64,000 nt of DNA from Gordonia phthalatica. Its GTDB lineage: Bacteria > Actinomycetota > Actinomycetes > Mycobacteriales > Mycobacteriaceae. The notes beneath the pieces were generated by a model. That model made no database searches, was not told the origin of the DNA, and was given only the letters and a program-made list of their open reading frames with translations. Each line of letters begins with the position of its first letter. Positions within the stretch are counted from its first letter, which is position 1. Of this stretch, positions 25,660-33,575 are shown piece by piece. The stretch is from contig NZ_CP011853.1 in NCBI RefSeq assembly GCF_001305675.1, positions 1,798,001 to 1,862,000 on the forward strand. Reading direction: 5' to 3'. The position numbers and the translations under genes are program-made.

Positions 25660-26001
25660 ATGAACACCCTGGACTTCCTCGACAAGCAGTCCCTGCGCGA
25701 CGACATCCCCGAGTTCGGCCCCGGCGACACCCTCGACGTGCACGTCAAGGTCATCGAGGGCTCGAAGGAGCGCGTGCAGGTCTTCAAGGGCGTCGTGATC
25801 CGTCGCCAGGGCGGCGGCATCGGTGAGACCTTCACCGTGCGCAAGGTGTCGTTCGGTGTCGGCGTGGAGCGTACCTTCCCGGTCCACAGCCCGAACGTGG
25901 CGAAGATCGACGTCCTCACCCGTGGTGATGTGCGTCGCGCCAAGCTGTACTACCTGCGCGACCTCCGCGGCAAGGCTGCGAAGATCAAGGAAAAGCGCTG
26001 A
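25660..26001 (+). CDS. rplS: 50S ribosomal protein L19
   Basis: This 113-residue bL19 has the family sequence FGPGDTLDVHVKVIEG and RRQGGGIGETFTVRKVS, ending in KLYYLRDLRGKAAKIKEKR. The ATG at 25660 follows a GAAGAAA sequence. The 204-base leader (25456-25659) has no gene. A CACAAT hexamer at 25510-25515 may be its -10 box. A terminator lies just after the stop. Confidence 0.97.
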   Translation: MNTLDFLDKQSLRDDIPEFGPGDTLDVHVKVIEGSKERVQVFKGVVIRRQGGGIGETFTVRKVSFGVGVERTFPVHSPNVAKIDVLTRGDVRRAKLYYLRDLRGKAAKIKEKR

Positions 26002-26021
26002 TCTCAGCGATTCTCTCGCGA

Positions 26022-26066
26022 AACCCCGCCTGTCGGCGCCGAGCAATCGGCCGCCACGGCGGGGTT
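26022..26066 (+). terminator. terminator after rplS
   Basis: AACCCCGCC (26022-26030) pairs with GGCGGGGTT (26058-26066). The 27-base loop can form an inner GC hairpin, and CTTCGTTTC follows. It separates rplS from lepB. Confidence 0.75.
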
Positions 26067-26133
26067 CTTCGTTTCTGTGCCTGCGAGGTCGGGCGCAGGG
26101 CGGGTGCGACCGGAACTTCACAGCACCGCTCGC

Positions 26134-26145
26134 TACCCTGTCTAC
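26134..26145 (+). promoter_or_regulatory. candidate leaderless -10 box of lepB
   Basis: TACCCT (26134-26139) lies six bases before the GTG start at 26146, and no ribosome binding site is present. Confidence 0.4.
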
Positions 26146-27006
26146 GTGGATCAGAACTCCAACAGTAACGACGACGAGTCGCGCGCCAACGACGAACCGA
26201 TCAGCGATCGACCGGCGGACGACGGTGAGGCGAAGGCGAAGCCGTCCTTCACCTTCAAGAAGGACGACGACGCCGACGAGGAGTCGGAGGGCAAGAGCCG
26301 CTGGTTGCGCGAGACCGTCATCATCGTCGGCATCGTGCTGGCGTTGATGTTCGTGTTCACCCAGTTCTTCTTCCGGCAGTACGTGGTGCCGTCGGAGTCG
26401 ATGGAGCCGACGCTGATCGGGTGCGCGGGCTGCAGCAACGACCGGATCGTCGTCGACAAGATGGTCTACCGATTCAGTGATCCCGAGCCGGGTGACGTCG
26501 TGGTGTTCAAGGCTCCCACGTCGTCCTGGGACGGCATGTGGACGTCGCCGCGGTCGTCGAACCCGGTCATTCACAAGGTGCAGGATGTGCTGTCACTGTT
26601 CGCGCTGGCGCCGCCAGATGAGAACAACCTCGTCAAGCGCGTGATCGCGGTCGGCGGGCAGACCGTCCAGTGCCGCGAGGCCGACGGCAAGGGCGTGACG
26701 GTGGACGGGAAGCCGTTGCACGAGCCGTACGTCGACAAGAACCTGCAGGCGCAGAACTTCCAGATGTCCGACGGCACGCTCGGCGCCGGGAGCTGCTACG
26801 GCGACGACTTCGGTCCGATCAAGGTCCCCGACGGCAATGTCTGGGTGACGGGCGACAACCGCAGCAACTCCGCGGACTCCCGCGCGCACATCGACGACGA
26901 GCTGCACGGCACCGTGCCCGTCTCCGACATCCGCGGCAAGGTCCGCACCGTCATCTACCCGTTCTCGCGGATCGGTGGCGTCGGCTCGGTGAACCCGCAG
27001 GGCTGA
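26146..27006 (+). CDS. lepB: signal peptidase I
   Basis: This 286-residue type I signal peptidase cleaves Sec and Tat signal peptides at the outer face of the membrane. An acidic hydrophilic N-terminus precedes one membrane helix (ETVIIVGIVLALMFVFTQFF). Catalytic Ser85 is in PSESMEPTL and general-base Lys164 in NNLVKRVIAVGG. GDNRSNSADSRAH is the C-terminal box. The GTG at 26146 is preferred over an upstream frame extension because it starts just after a -10-like hexamer. rnhB follows seven bases after the stop. Confidence 0.95.
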   Translation: MDQNSNSNDDESRANDEPISDRPADDGEAKAKPSFTFKKDDDADEESEGKSRWLRETVIIVGIVLALMFVFTQFFFRQYVVPSESMEPTLIGCAGCSNDRIVVDKMVYRFSDPEPGDVVVFKAPTSSWDGMWTSPRSSNPVIHKVQDVLSLFALAPPDENNLVKRVIAVGGQTVQCREADGKGVTVDGKPLHEPYVDKNLQAQNFQMSDGTLGAGSCYGDDFGPIKVPDGNVWVTGDNRSNSADSRAHIDDELHGTVPVSDIRGKVRTVIYPFSRIGGVGSVNPQG

Positions 27007-27012
27007 CCGGAG

Positions 27013-27672
27013 ATGTCCGGATCCACGCGGTGGCCGCCACGGTCGCCGGTGCGCAAGGCCGCGGCCTTGCGCACGCTGGAGTTCACCCTGAACCGTCAGG
27101 GGCTCGGTCCCGTCGCCGGCGTCGATGAGGCGGGGCGCGGCGCCTGCGCCGGTCCGCTGGTCGTCGCGGCGTGCGTGCTGGGGACATCGCAGCTCAAGTC
27201 GCTCGCGGACCTCGACGACTCCAAACGACTCACGGAGAAGGCACGGGAGACGCTCTACAAGGCCGTCGTGAAGCATGCGGTCAGCTACTGCGTCGTCTCC
27301 ATCCCGGCAGCCGACGTCGACCGTCTCGGCGTCCACGTCGCCAACATCGAGGGGATGCGGCGGGCCGTCGCAGGCCTGTCGGTGAGGCCGGGCTACGTCC
27401 TGTCCGACGGCTTCAAGGTGCCGGGCCTGCCCGCGCCGTCGCTGCCGGTGATCGGGGGCGACGGCAACGCCGCGTGCATCGCTGCTGCGTCGGTGCTCGC
27501 GAAGGTGACCCGCGACCGCATGATGGTCGCCATGGACGCGGAGATCCCCGGCTACGAATTCGCAGTACACAAGGGGTACAGCACGGCGCTGCACATGTCG
27601 TGCCTCGACGCGCTCGGCCCGTCGGAGGAGCACCGTCGCTCGTACCGCAACGTCCGCGATAGGCTGGCCTGA
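27013..27672 (+). CDS. rnhB: ribonuclease HII
   Basis: This 219-residue enzyme removes ribonucleotides and RNA from RNA-DNA hybrids. GVDEAGRGACAGPLVVAA holds the first catalytic Asp-Glu pair. DDSKRLTEKARE and LSDGFKV follow. VIGGDGNAACIAAASVLAKVTRD carries the fourth acidic residue. The ATG at 27013 is close behind lepB, and the stop overlaps the ATG of the DUF2469 gene. The order rplS-lepB-rnhB-DUF2469 is typical for this lineage. Confidence 0.96.
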   Translation: MSGSTRWPPRSPVRKAAALRTLEFTLNRQGLGPVAGVDEAGRGACAGPLVVAACVLGTSQLKSLADLDDSKRLTEKARETLYKAVVKHAVSYCVVSIPAADVDRLGVHVANIEGMRRAVAGLSVRPGYVLSDGFKVPGLPAPSLPVIGGDGNAACIAAASVLAKVTRDRMMVAMDAEIPGYEFAVHKGYSTALHMSCLDALGPSEEHRRSYRNVRDRLA

Positions 27673-27983
27673 TGAGCGCTGAAGATCTCGAAAAGTATGA
27701 AGCCGAGATGGAGTTGTCTCTGTACAAGGAGTACAAGGACATCGTCGGTCAGTTCACCTACGTGGTGGAGACCGAGCGCCGGTTCTACCTCGCGAACGGC
27801 GTCAACCTGGTGCCGCGGAACGCGGACGGCGAGGTCTACTTCGAAATCCACATGACGGACGCCTGGGTGTGGGACATGTACCGTCCCGCACGCTTCGTCA
27901 AGCAGGTCCGCGTGGTCACGTTCAAGGACGTGAACATCGAGGAACTGGAGAAGTCGGAGCTGCAGCTCCCCGACGAGCCGTGA
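27672..27983 (+). CDS. DUF2469 family protein
   Basis: This 103-residue acidic protein begins MSAEDLEKYEAEMELSLYKE, continues VVETERRFYLANGVNLVPR, and matches the actinobacterium-specific DUF2469 family (Rv2901c type). The start codon shares its A with the rnhB stop, so the genes are coupled. No catalytic motif is visible and the function is unknown, but the linkage to rnhB is highly conserved. It converges with the SnoaL-like gene one base downstream. Confidence 0.92.
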   Translation: MSAEDLEKYEAEMELSLYKEYKDIVGQFTYVVETERRFYLANGVNLVPRNADGEVYFEIHMTDAWVWDMYRPARFVKQVRVVTFKDVNIEELEKSELQLPDEP

Positions 27984-27984
27984 T

Positions 27985-28482
27985 CTAGAACTGCCGGATC
28001 TTCTCACGCAGGAGTGCCGTGGGATCCAGCTCGGTTGACGTCGGCCTGCCGCGCAGCGCGGTCTCCTGGCGGATCCACTCGCGGACCGCGTGGCGTTCGA
28101 CGATCGCCCACCGGCCGTCACGGCGCTCCAGGTGGTCGACGTACCGGACGCCGGTCGTGAAGTTCCGCTCCGGCGCTCCGTCCCGATGCCAGTGCGAGGC
28201 GGTCGCGTACGTCTCGCTGACGGCGTGGTCGCCGAACAGATCGACACGGTGGTTCCCGAGCGTGTGCTGCGTGCCGTCGAATGTGGCGAGCAGCGGGGCC
28301 ACCCACGTGACGAACTCGTCGACCGGACCGTCGAATCCAGTGTGATGGTCGACACCGTCGTCGTGGTACACCGACCGCACCAGCGGCATGTCGCGGCGGT
28401 CGATACCGTGGCAGTAGTCCGTGAGGACCCGGTAGATCGCGTGCTCGTCGCACAGGCGCTGCAGTTGTTCGTCGCTGGGCAT
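27985..28482 (-). CDS. SnoaL/NTF2-like protein
   Basis: This 165-residue cone-fold protein starts MPSDEQLQRLCDEHAIYRVL. It carries DYCHGIDRRDMPLVRSVYHDD and a polar cavity region (DHHTGFDGPVDEFVTW, TQHTLGNHRVDLFGD). The pattern is typical of SnoaL-like isomerases/dehydratases and ring-hydroxylating dioxygenase beta-like proteins. The ATG at 28482 has GAGGAG spaced about eight bases upstream. The gene is not part of the conserved block and is likely an accessory metabolic gene. The substrate is unknown. Confidence 0.85.
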   Translation of the reverse strand: MPSDEQLQRLCDEHAIYRVLTDYCHGIDRRDMPLVRSVYHDDGVDHHTGFDGPVDEFVTWVAPLLATFDGTQHTLGNHRVDLFGDHAVSETYATASHWHRDGAPERNFTTGVRYVDHLERRDGRWAIVERHAVREWIRQETALRGRPTSTELDPTALLREKIRQF

Positions 28483-28666
28483 CGTTGACGTCTCCTCGCA
28501 GTCGGTCCGCGGTCGATCGTAGGGGCCGTAGGATGCTCGGGGCGACGGCCGCGTCCCGCTCAGCGGTCGGTGGACTCGTGCATCGTCGCAGGAGAATCTG
28601 TGGATCGATCGACCGTTGTGCACACTCGCCGGGTGACGCGGCATTCGTGCTGGAGATCGGTCCGCG

Positions 28667-29104
28667 ATGACGCCCATGCTGTGGCTCATGGGGGAACAGA
28701 CAGCACGACCCAAGACAGCACGACCCAAGCCTGACCGTCGGCGTCTCGTCGGGCAGATCGGTGAGGATCTCGCGGCGCAGTACGTCGAGAAGCTGGGGTG
28801 GCAGATCCTGGCGCGGAACTGGCGGACCCGCAACGGCGAGCTCGATCTGATCGGTGCCGACGGCAGCACGTTGGTGATCGTCGAGGTGAAGACGCGGGCC
28901 AGTCGGACGTACACCGATCCGTTGGCGGCGGTGACGCCGGAGAAACTGCGGCGGATGCGCCTGTTGGCGAGGCAGTGGTTGGCGCAGCAGGAGCGTTTCT
29001 GGGAGGTCATCCGGTTCGACGTCGTGTCCATTCAACTCGACGTCGCCGACCCCGAGGACCTGGAGCGGGCGACGTGGTGGCACCACGTCGGCATCGAGGA
29101 CTAG
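28667..29104 (+). CDS. YraN/UPF0102 family endonuclease-like protein
   Basis: This 145-residue protein has the YraN motif set RLVGQIGEDLAAQYVEKLGW, NGELDLIG and LVIVEVKTRAS, the acidic and lysine residues of the restriction-endonuclease-like fold. The start could be the ATG at 28667, 28679 or 28688. The first 25 residues contain a 15-bp tandem repeat encoding TARPK twice. It precedes comM and dprA, a conserved trio of DNA-processing genes in actinobacteria. The cellular role is not established. Confidence 0.88.
   Translation: MTPMLWLMGEQTARPKTARPKPDRRRLVGQIGEDLAAQYVEKLGWQILARNWRTRNGELDLIGADGSTLVIVEVKTRASRTYTDPLAAVTPEKLRRMRLLARQWLAQQERFWEVIRFDVVSIQLDVADPEDLERATWWHHVGIED
28700..28729 (+). repeat. 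15-bp tandem repeat near the YraN start
   Basis: ACAGCACGACCCAAG occurs twice in a row (28700-28714 and 28715-28729). It adds an in-frame TARPK repeat before the conserved domain. Confidence 0.85.
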
Positions 29105-29111
29105 GTGTGCC

Positions 29112-30629
29112 GTGACCGGGTTGGGCAGGGTGCATTCGGTGGGGCTCAACGCCTTCTCCGCCGACATGATCGAGATCCAGGCGAACATCTCCTCGGGACT
29201 GCCGGGCGTGACGATCAGCGGCAACGTCGACGCGTCGCTGCGGGAGGCGAAGGAGCGGGTGCGGGCGGCGGTCGCCAACAGCGAGATGAAGTTTCCGTCG
29301 ACCAAGGTGACGATCGCACTGGCGCCGGCGATCCTGCCGAAGGTCGGGCCCGGGTTCGACCTCCCCATGGCTATCGCGGTGCTGCTTGCGGCGCACGAGA
29401 TCTCGCCCACCAAGCTCGAGGACACGGTGATGCTCGGTGAGCTGGCGCTCGACGGGCGCCTGCGGCCGGTCCGCGGAGTGCTGCCGCTGTTGCTCGCCGC
29501 GCGCGATGCGGGCTTCGCTCGGGCGGTGGTGCCGATCGGAAACGTCGCCGAGGCGACCCTCGTGTCGGGGCTGGACGTCGGAGGGGCACAGTCGCTGTCG
29601 GACGTGGTGCGGTGGTTGGACGGGGACGTCGTCCTCGACACCGTGGACGGTGAACCCGTCGAGATCGCGCCGGCGGTCGTGCCGGACATGGCCGATGTCG
29701 CCGGGCAGGCGGCGGCGCGCCGCGCACTGGAGATCGCCGCGGCTGGGGCTCATCACCTCCTGATGACCGGCCCACCCGGAATCGGGAAGACGATGCTGGC
29801 GAGCCGTCTGCCGGGAATCCTGCCGACCCTGAGCTACGAGGAGTCCCTCGAGGTGACCGCGATCCATTCGATCGCCGGGACCCTGCCCGCGCATCACCCG
29901 CTGATCACGTCGCCGCCCTTCGTCGCACCGCACCACAGTGCGGGCATGACCGCGCTTCTGGGCGGCGGCACCGGCATGGCGAAGCCGGGATCGGTGTCCC
30001 GCGCACACCGCGGAATCCTCTTCCTCGACGAATGCGCAGAAATGGGAGCCAAGGTGCTCGACGCTCTCCGGCAGCCCCTCGAAGAGGGCGAAGTGCGGAT
30101 CTCGCGGCGCGACGGCACTGCCGTGTACCCGGCGCGCTTCCAGTTGATCCTCGCGGCGAACCCGTGCCCGTGCGCCCCCGCGCACGACATCGACTGCATC
30201 TGCACGTCGATCCAGCGAAGGCGCTACCTGGGCAAACTGTCGGGGCCGTTGATGGATCGGATCGACCTGCGCGTGCAGATGGAGCCGCCGGCCAACAGTG
30301 CGCTGATGACCGAGGCGGGGGAGTCCAGCGCGGTGGTTGCAGCGCGCGTCGCAGAGGCCCGTGCTGCGGCGCGCGAGCGGTGGTCCGCGGACGGCTGGTT
30401 GACGAACACCGAGGTGCCGGGCACCGCCCTGCGTCACCGGTACCGACCGTCTGCGACGGCGCTGAGACCGCTGGAACAGGCATTGCGGCAGGGTCGCGTA
30501 ACGACACGCGGTGCCGATCGGGCTTTACGAGTCGCCTGGACCATCTGCGACTTGCGCGGGGGAGACATGCCGAACGAGGACGACGTCGTCGCGGCACTGA
30601 CGTATCGGGATCGGGGAGGACGAGCATGA
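29112..30629 (+). CDS. comM: ComM/YifB-type Mg-chelatase-like AAA ATPase
   Basis: This 505-residue AAA+ helicase-like protein belongs to the ComM family, which promotes branch migration during natural transformation in other bacteria. A ribosomal S5-like N-terminal domain (GLPGVTISGNVDASLREAKERV) precedes Walker A GPPGIGKTMLA near residue 220. Walker B is ILFLDECAEM. A cysteine-containing segment (NPCPCAPAHDIDCIC) and a C-terminal lid follow. The GTG start lies seven bases after the YraN stop, and the stop overlaps dprA (ATGA). Confidence 0.94.
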   Translation: MTGLGRVHSVGLNAFSADMIEIQANISSGLPGVTISGNVDASLREAKERVRAAVANSEMKFPSTKVTIALAPAILPKVGPGFDLPMAIAVLLAAHEISPTKLEDTVMLGELALDGRLRPVRGVLPLLLAARDAGFARAVVPIGNVAEATLVSGLDVGGAQSLSDVVRWLDGDVVLDTVDGEPVEIAPAVVPDMADVAGQAAARRALEIAAAGAHHLLMTGPPGIGKTMLASRLPGILPTLSYEESLEVTAIHSIAGTLPAHHPLITSPPFVAPHHSAGMTALLGGGTGMAKPGSVSRAHRGILFLDECAEMGAKVLDALRQPLEEGEVRISRRDGTAVYPARFQLILAANPCPCAPAHDIDCICTSIQRRRYLGKLSGPLMDRIDLRVQMEPPANSALMTEAGESSAVVAARVAEARAAARERWSADGWLTNTEVPGTALRHRYRPSATALRPLEQALRQGRVTTRGADRALRVAWTICDLRGGDMPNEDDVVAALTYRDRGGRA

Positions 30630-31780
30630 GCGGGACGACCAACGAATCGAAGTTGAGCGACGACGAACTGCGGGCATGGGCGTACCTTGCGACCGTCGCG
30701 GAGCCTCCGTGCGCACCGCTCATCGCACTGGTCGAGGACCTCGGCGCGATCGAGGCGGCGAAGGCCGTGCGGAAGCGATCGGTGCCGTCGCAACACCGCA
30801 AAGTCCTGGTCCCGACCGAGGCTCGGGCGGCCTACGACACCGCGGACATGGACCTGGAGACCTGCGACCGGATCGGCGCCAGGCTGATCACCAGAGACGA
30901 CGCGGACTGGCCCGAGTGGCAGCTCCTCGCTCTGGATCAGGCAGAGACCGCGCTGCGTGGCGGCGGCCCGCTCGCATTGTGGGCACGCGGGCCGCTGACG
31001 TGCGCCGAGGTCACGGACTCGTCATTGGCGCTGGTCGGGTCGCGGGCGGCGTCGTCGTACGGCGACTACGTGTCGGGCCAGATGGCGGGCGGACTGGCCG
31101 AGGCCGGATGGGCGGTGATCTCCGGCGGTGCGTACGGCATCGACGGCGCTGCCCACCGCGGAGCGCTCGCCGCGGGCGGCAAGACGGTCGCCGTCCTCGC
31201 CTGCGGCATCGACCGCGACTATCCGACGGGCCATGCACAACTCCTGCGCGAGATCGGTCAGCGGGGGCTCATCCTCACCGAATACGCTCCGGGAACCACG
31301 GCCGCGAAACACCGGTTCCTGACGCGGAACAGGCTGGTGGCAGCACTTGCCTCCGGGGTGATCGTGGTGGAGGCCGGTCGTCGATCGGGGGCGGCGAACA
31401 CCGCCGCGTGGGCCACCCGGATCGGTCGCCCACTGGGCGCCGTGCCGGGCGCGGTCACGAGCGCGACGTCGGTCGGGACCAACTCCATGATCGCCGACGG
31501 TGCTGCCACCTTGATCGCCGACGCGGACGCCGCGATGGCGCTCGTTGCGCCGGACGGGCACGACACGAAACCCGCGGCACGGCGGCGTAACACCGATGAC
31601 CTGTCCGACGAGCAACGGCGGGTGATTGAGGCACTGCCCGCGCGAGGCGGGCTGACGGTCGACGAGATCGCGTTCATCTCCGGAATCCGCGTCGACGGGG
31701 TGCTGAAGGCGCTGGGGTCGTTAGAACTCGCAGGCTTGGTGGACGGGTCGGCGGGAACGTGGCAGTTAGTTCGGGGGTAA
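30626..31780 (+). CDS. dprA: DNA processing protein DprA
   Basis: This 384-residue DprA/Smf protein binds single-stranded DNA and loads RecA in transformable species. The Rossmann-like core has LALVGSRAASSYGDYV, VISGGAYGIDGAAHRGAL and VLACGIDRDYP. RFLTRNRLVAALASGVIVVEA and RSGAANTA follow. A C-terminal winged helix ends in LSDEQRRVIEALPARGG. The ATG overlaps the comM stop by four bases. The last 22 bases overlap the proposed start of the ADP-ribosyltransferase-like gene. Confidence 0.95.
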   Translation: MSGTTNESKLSDDELRAWAYLATVAEPPCAPLIALVEDLGAIEAAKAVRKRSVPSQHRKVLVPTEARAAYDTADMDLETCDRIGARLITRDDADWPEWQLLALDQAETALRGGGPLALWARGPLTCAEVTDSSLALVGSRAASSYGDYVSGQMAGGLAEAGWAVISGGAYGIDGAAHRGALAAGGKTVAVLACGIDRDYPTGHAQLLREIGQRGLILTEYAPGTTAAKHRFLTRNRLVAALASGVIVVEAGRRSGAANTAAWATRIGRPLGAVPGAVTSATSVGTNSMIADGAATLIADADAAMALVAPDGHDTKPAARRRNTDDLSDEQRRVIEALPARGGLTVDEIAFISGIRVDGVLKALGSLELAGLVDGSAGTWQLVRG

Positions 31781-32400
31781 CTCCATCCGCTGATCCACCA
31801 GATCGCGACGTGGTCAGACAGGAGGTGTTCGAGTCCGATACCCATGAGCGGGAGGCGCTGGAACTCGAGTTCGCGGATTGGGCTGCGGCACGTACGGCGG
31901 AAGAACGCGCAGCGGTTGCGCGATGGCAAGGTCCAGATCGCTTCTACCAGCGGGTGCAGAGTCCTGCCGAACATGACTTCGAGGCTCAAGATGTCCGCGA
32001 CGCCATCATCGACCTCGCCACGTCGCACGTGATGAGCGCCGACCGACGACTGTGGCGTGGAATCCGTTCGTGTCAATCGACATTCGGCGTGGACGCGGCG
32101 AGCTTGGAAAACGTTGTCGGCGACGCTGCGACAACCGATCGCCTGACTGCGGCTACACCTCTGCGGGTAGTCGCTGAGAGCGAATTCTCGAAGCCCGCGC
32201 TGGACGGAGGCGGCGCACTGTTGTGCATCGTCGCGAGGAAGGGAACACCGGCGGCCTTCCTCGCGACTGTAGGCCGCCGTGACATGGCCTACCAGTGTGA
32301 AGTGGTGTTCCCGCCAGGTCTACGGATGCGTATGCTCAGGGTTGATCGGTCGGTTCTGATCCCGGTCGTCGTTGTCGAGTTCCAGAGGAGATCCAGGTGA
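31759..32400 (+). CDS. putative ADP-ribosyltransferase (ART fold, R-S-QxE type)
   Basis: This 213-residue protein has the layout of stand-alone ADP-ribosyltransferases. An N-terminal helical part contains ERAAVARWQGPDRFYQRV. Arg100 is in RRLWRGIR, candidate STS-loop serines are 141 and 144 (AESEFSKPA), and GALLCIVARKGTPAAFLATV is the core strand. The turn-turn-like YQCEVVFPPGLRMRML supplies Gln179-Cys-Glu181. QxE, rather than ExE, is the pattern of C3-type enzymes. The GTG start overlaps dprA by 22 bases, and its stop overlaps the next small gene (GTGA). Codon use looks less GC-biased than the flanking genes. Target and activity are unknown; homology is inferred from motifs. Confidence 0.6.
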   Translation: MAVSSGVTPSADPPDRDVVRQEVFESDTHEREALELEFADWAAARTAEERAAVARWQGPDRFYQRVQSPAEHDFEAQDVRDAIIDLATSHVMSADRRLWRGIRSCQSTFGVDAASLENVVGDAATTDRLTAATPLRVVAESEFSKPALDGGGALLCIVARKGTPAAFLATVGRRDMAYQCEVVFPPGLRMRMLRVDRSVLIPVVVVEFQRRSR

Positions 32401-32621
32401 GTCGCTTCACTGACGATTTCAAGCTGATCCCCGTCGATGAGTACATGCCGGCCACTGCACGGGAACTTCTCCGGCACCTCGGCGTCCTCGATGGTGCGCG
32501 CGTCGATCAGATGGCCGCTGTTGAGCGGTTCGTGGTGCAGAGGCGCGCGGATCTGCGACCTTCTCTCGTCAGCAGTCTGCGTCGAAGCGGATTCGCCGAG
32601 GCATTGGGCCACGTGGCCTAG
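32397..32621 (+). CDS. 74-residue partner of the ART-like gene
   Basis: The GTG start overlaps the stop of the ART-like gene by four bases, so the two are translated together. The protein (MSRFTDDFKLIPVDEYMPAT, then ARELLRHLGVLDGARVDQM) is predicted helical and soluble, with no signal peptide or membrane segment. I recognise no family. Position next to a possible toxin makes an immunity or chaperone role attractive, but this is only inference. Confidence 0.6.
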   Translation: MSRFTDDFKLIPVDEYMPATARELLRHLGVLDGARVDQMAAVERFVVQRRADLRPSLVSSLRRSGFAEALGHVA

Positions 32622-32647
32622 GCGCTGCAACAGCATCCCCAACGCTG

Positions 32648-32661
32648 TTAGCCTGGCCTAA
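32648..32661. promoter_or_regulatory. candidate iron box (IdeR/DtxR-like)
   Basis: TTAGCCTGGCCTAA has perfect TTAG/CTAA arms. It agrees with 11 of 14 positions in the right part of the IdeR/DtxR consensus TTAGGTTAGGCTAACCTAA, but the left five bases do not match. It lies 36 bases before a siderophore-interacting protein gene, which fits iron control. No binding data can be read from sequence. Confidence 0.4.
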
Positions 32662-32696
32662 GACATTCACGTCACCTGCTGTAGCAAGGAGTTCGC

Positions 32697-33560
32697 GTGG
32701 CGAAGCGGCTGAACACGATGGCGGTCCTGCGGACCGAACAACTGACACCTCACATGGTGCGCGTGTGGCTGGGCGGTGACGGATTCGACGACTTCCTGCC
32801 GGTCGGCGGCGACGGCACCCCGGAGAACCCGGCCACCGACATGTACGTCAAGTTCGTCTTCGCGCCCGACGGTGTGGAGTACCCGCAGCCGCTGCAGGTG
32901 GAGGAACTCCGAGCGACGCTGCCGCCCGAGCAGCAGCCGATCCTCCGGACCTACACCGTCCGCCGCTACGACCCCGCCGCCCGCGAGATCGCCGTCGACT
33001 TCGTCGTCCACGGCGACGAGGGCATCGCCGGACCGTGGGCGCGCAGTGCGCAGCCGGGCGAGACCATCAACTTCCTCGGCCCCGGCAGCGGCTACCGCCC
33101 CGACCCCGAGGCGCCGTGGCATCTCCTCGCCTCCGACGAAGCAGGGCTGCCCGCCCTGTCCGCGGCGCTGGAAGCGCTGCCCGACGACGCGATCGCGAAG
33201 GTGTTCATCGAGGTCGCCGGCCCCGAGGACGAACTCGACCTGGTCGCTCCCGCGGGCGCCGAGATCACCTGGCTGCACCGCGGTGCGGGATCCGGCGAGG
33301 CACCCGACGACATCGCGGGCGACAACGCCCCGCTGGTCGCCGCGGTCAAGGCCGCCGACTGGCTCGACGGGGAACCGCACGTCTTCATCCACGGCGAGGC
33401 GCAGGCCGTCATGAAGAACCTGCGCGGCTACGTCCGCAAGGAACGCGGCGTCAGCGCCAAGCGGGCGTCGTCGATCTCCGGCTACTGGCGTCGCGGCCGC
33501 ACCGAAGAGGGCTTCCGGCAGTGGAAGGCCGACCTCCGCAAGGCCGAAGCCGCGAACTGA
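32697..33560 (+). CDS. siderophore-interacting protein (ViuB-like ferric reductase)
   Basis: This 287-residue flavoprotein of the SIP family reduces ferric siderophores to release iron. The FAD-binding part has MVRVWLGGDGFDDFLP and the RTYTVRRYDP motif. The NAD(P)H-binding half contains WHLLASDEAGLPALSAAL and HVFIHGEAQAVMKNLRGYV. The C-terminus shows GYWRRGRTEEGFRQWK. The GTG start follows AAGGAG (32686-32691) by five bases. A possible iron box lies upstream. The location after dprA matches viuB (Rv2895c) in mycobacteria. It converges with the MFS gene. Confidence 0.92.
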   Translation: MAKRLNTMAVLRTEQLTPHMVRVWLGGDGFDDFLPVGGDGTPENPATDMYVKFVFAPDGVEYPQPLQVEELRATLPPEQQPILRTYTVRRYDPAAREIAVDFVVHGDEGIAGPWARSAQPGETINFLGPGSGYRPDPEAPWHLLASDEAGLPALSAALEALPDDAIAKVFIEVAGPEDELDLVAPAGAEITWLHRGAGSGEAPDDIAGDNAPLVAAVKAADWLDGEPHVFIHGEAQAVMKNLRGYVRKERGVSAKRASSISGYWRRGRTEEGFRQWKADLRKAEAAN

Positions 33561-33575
33561 GGAGCGCGATGCCGA

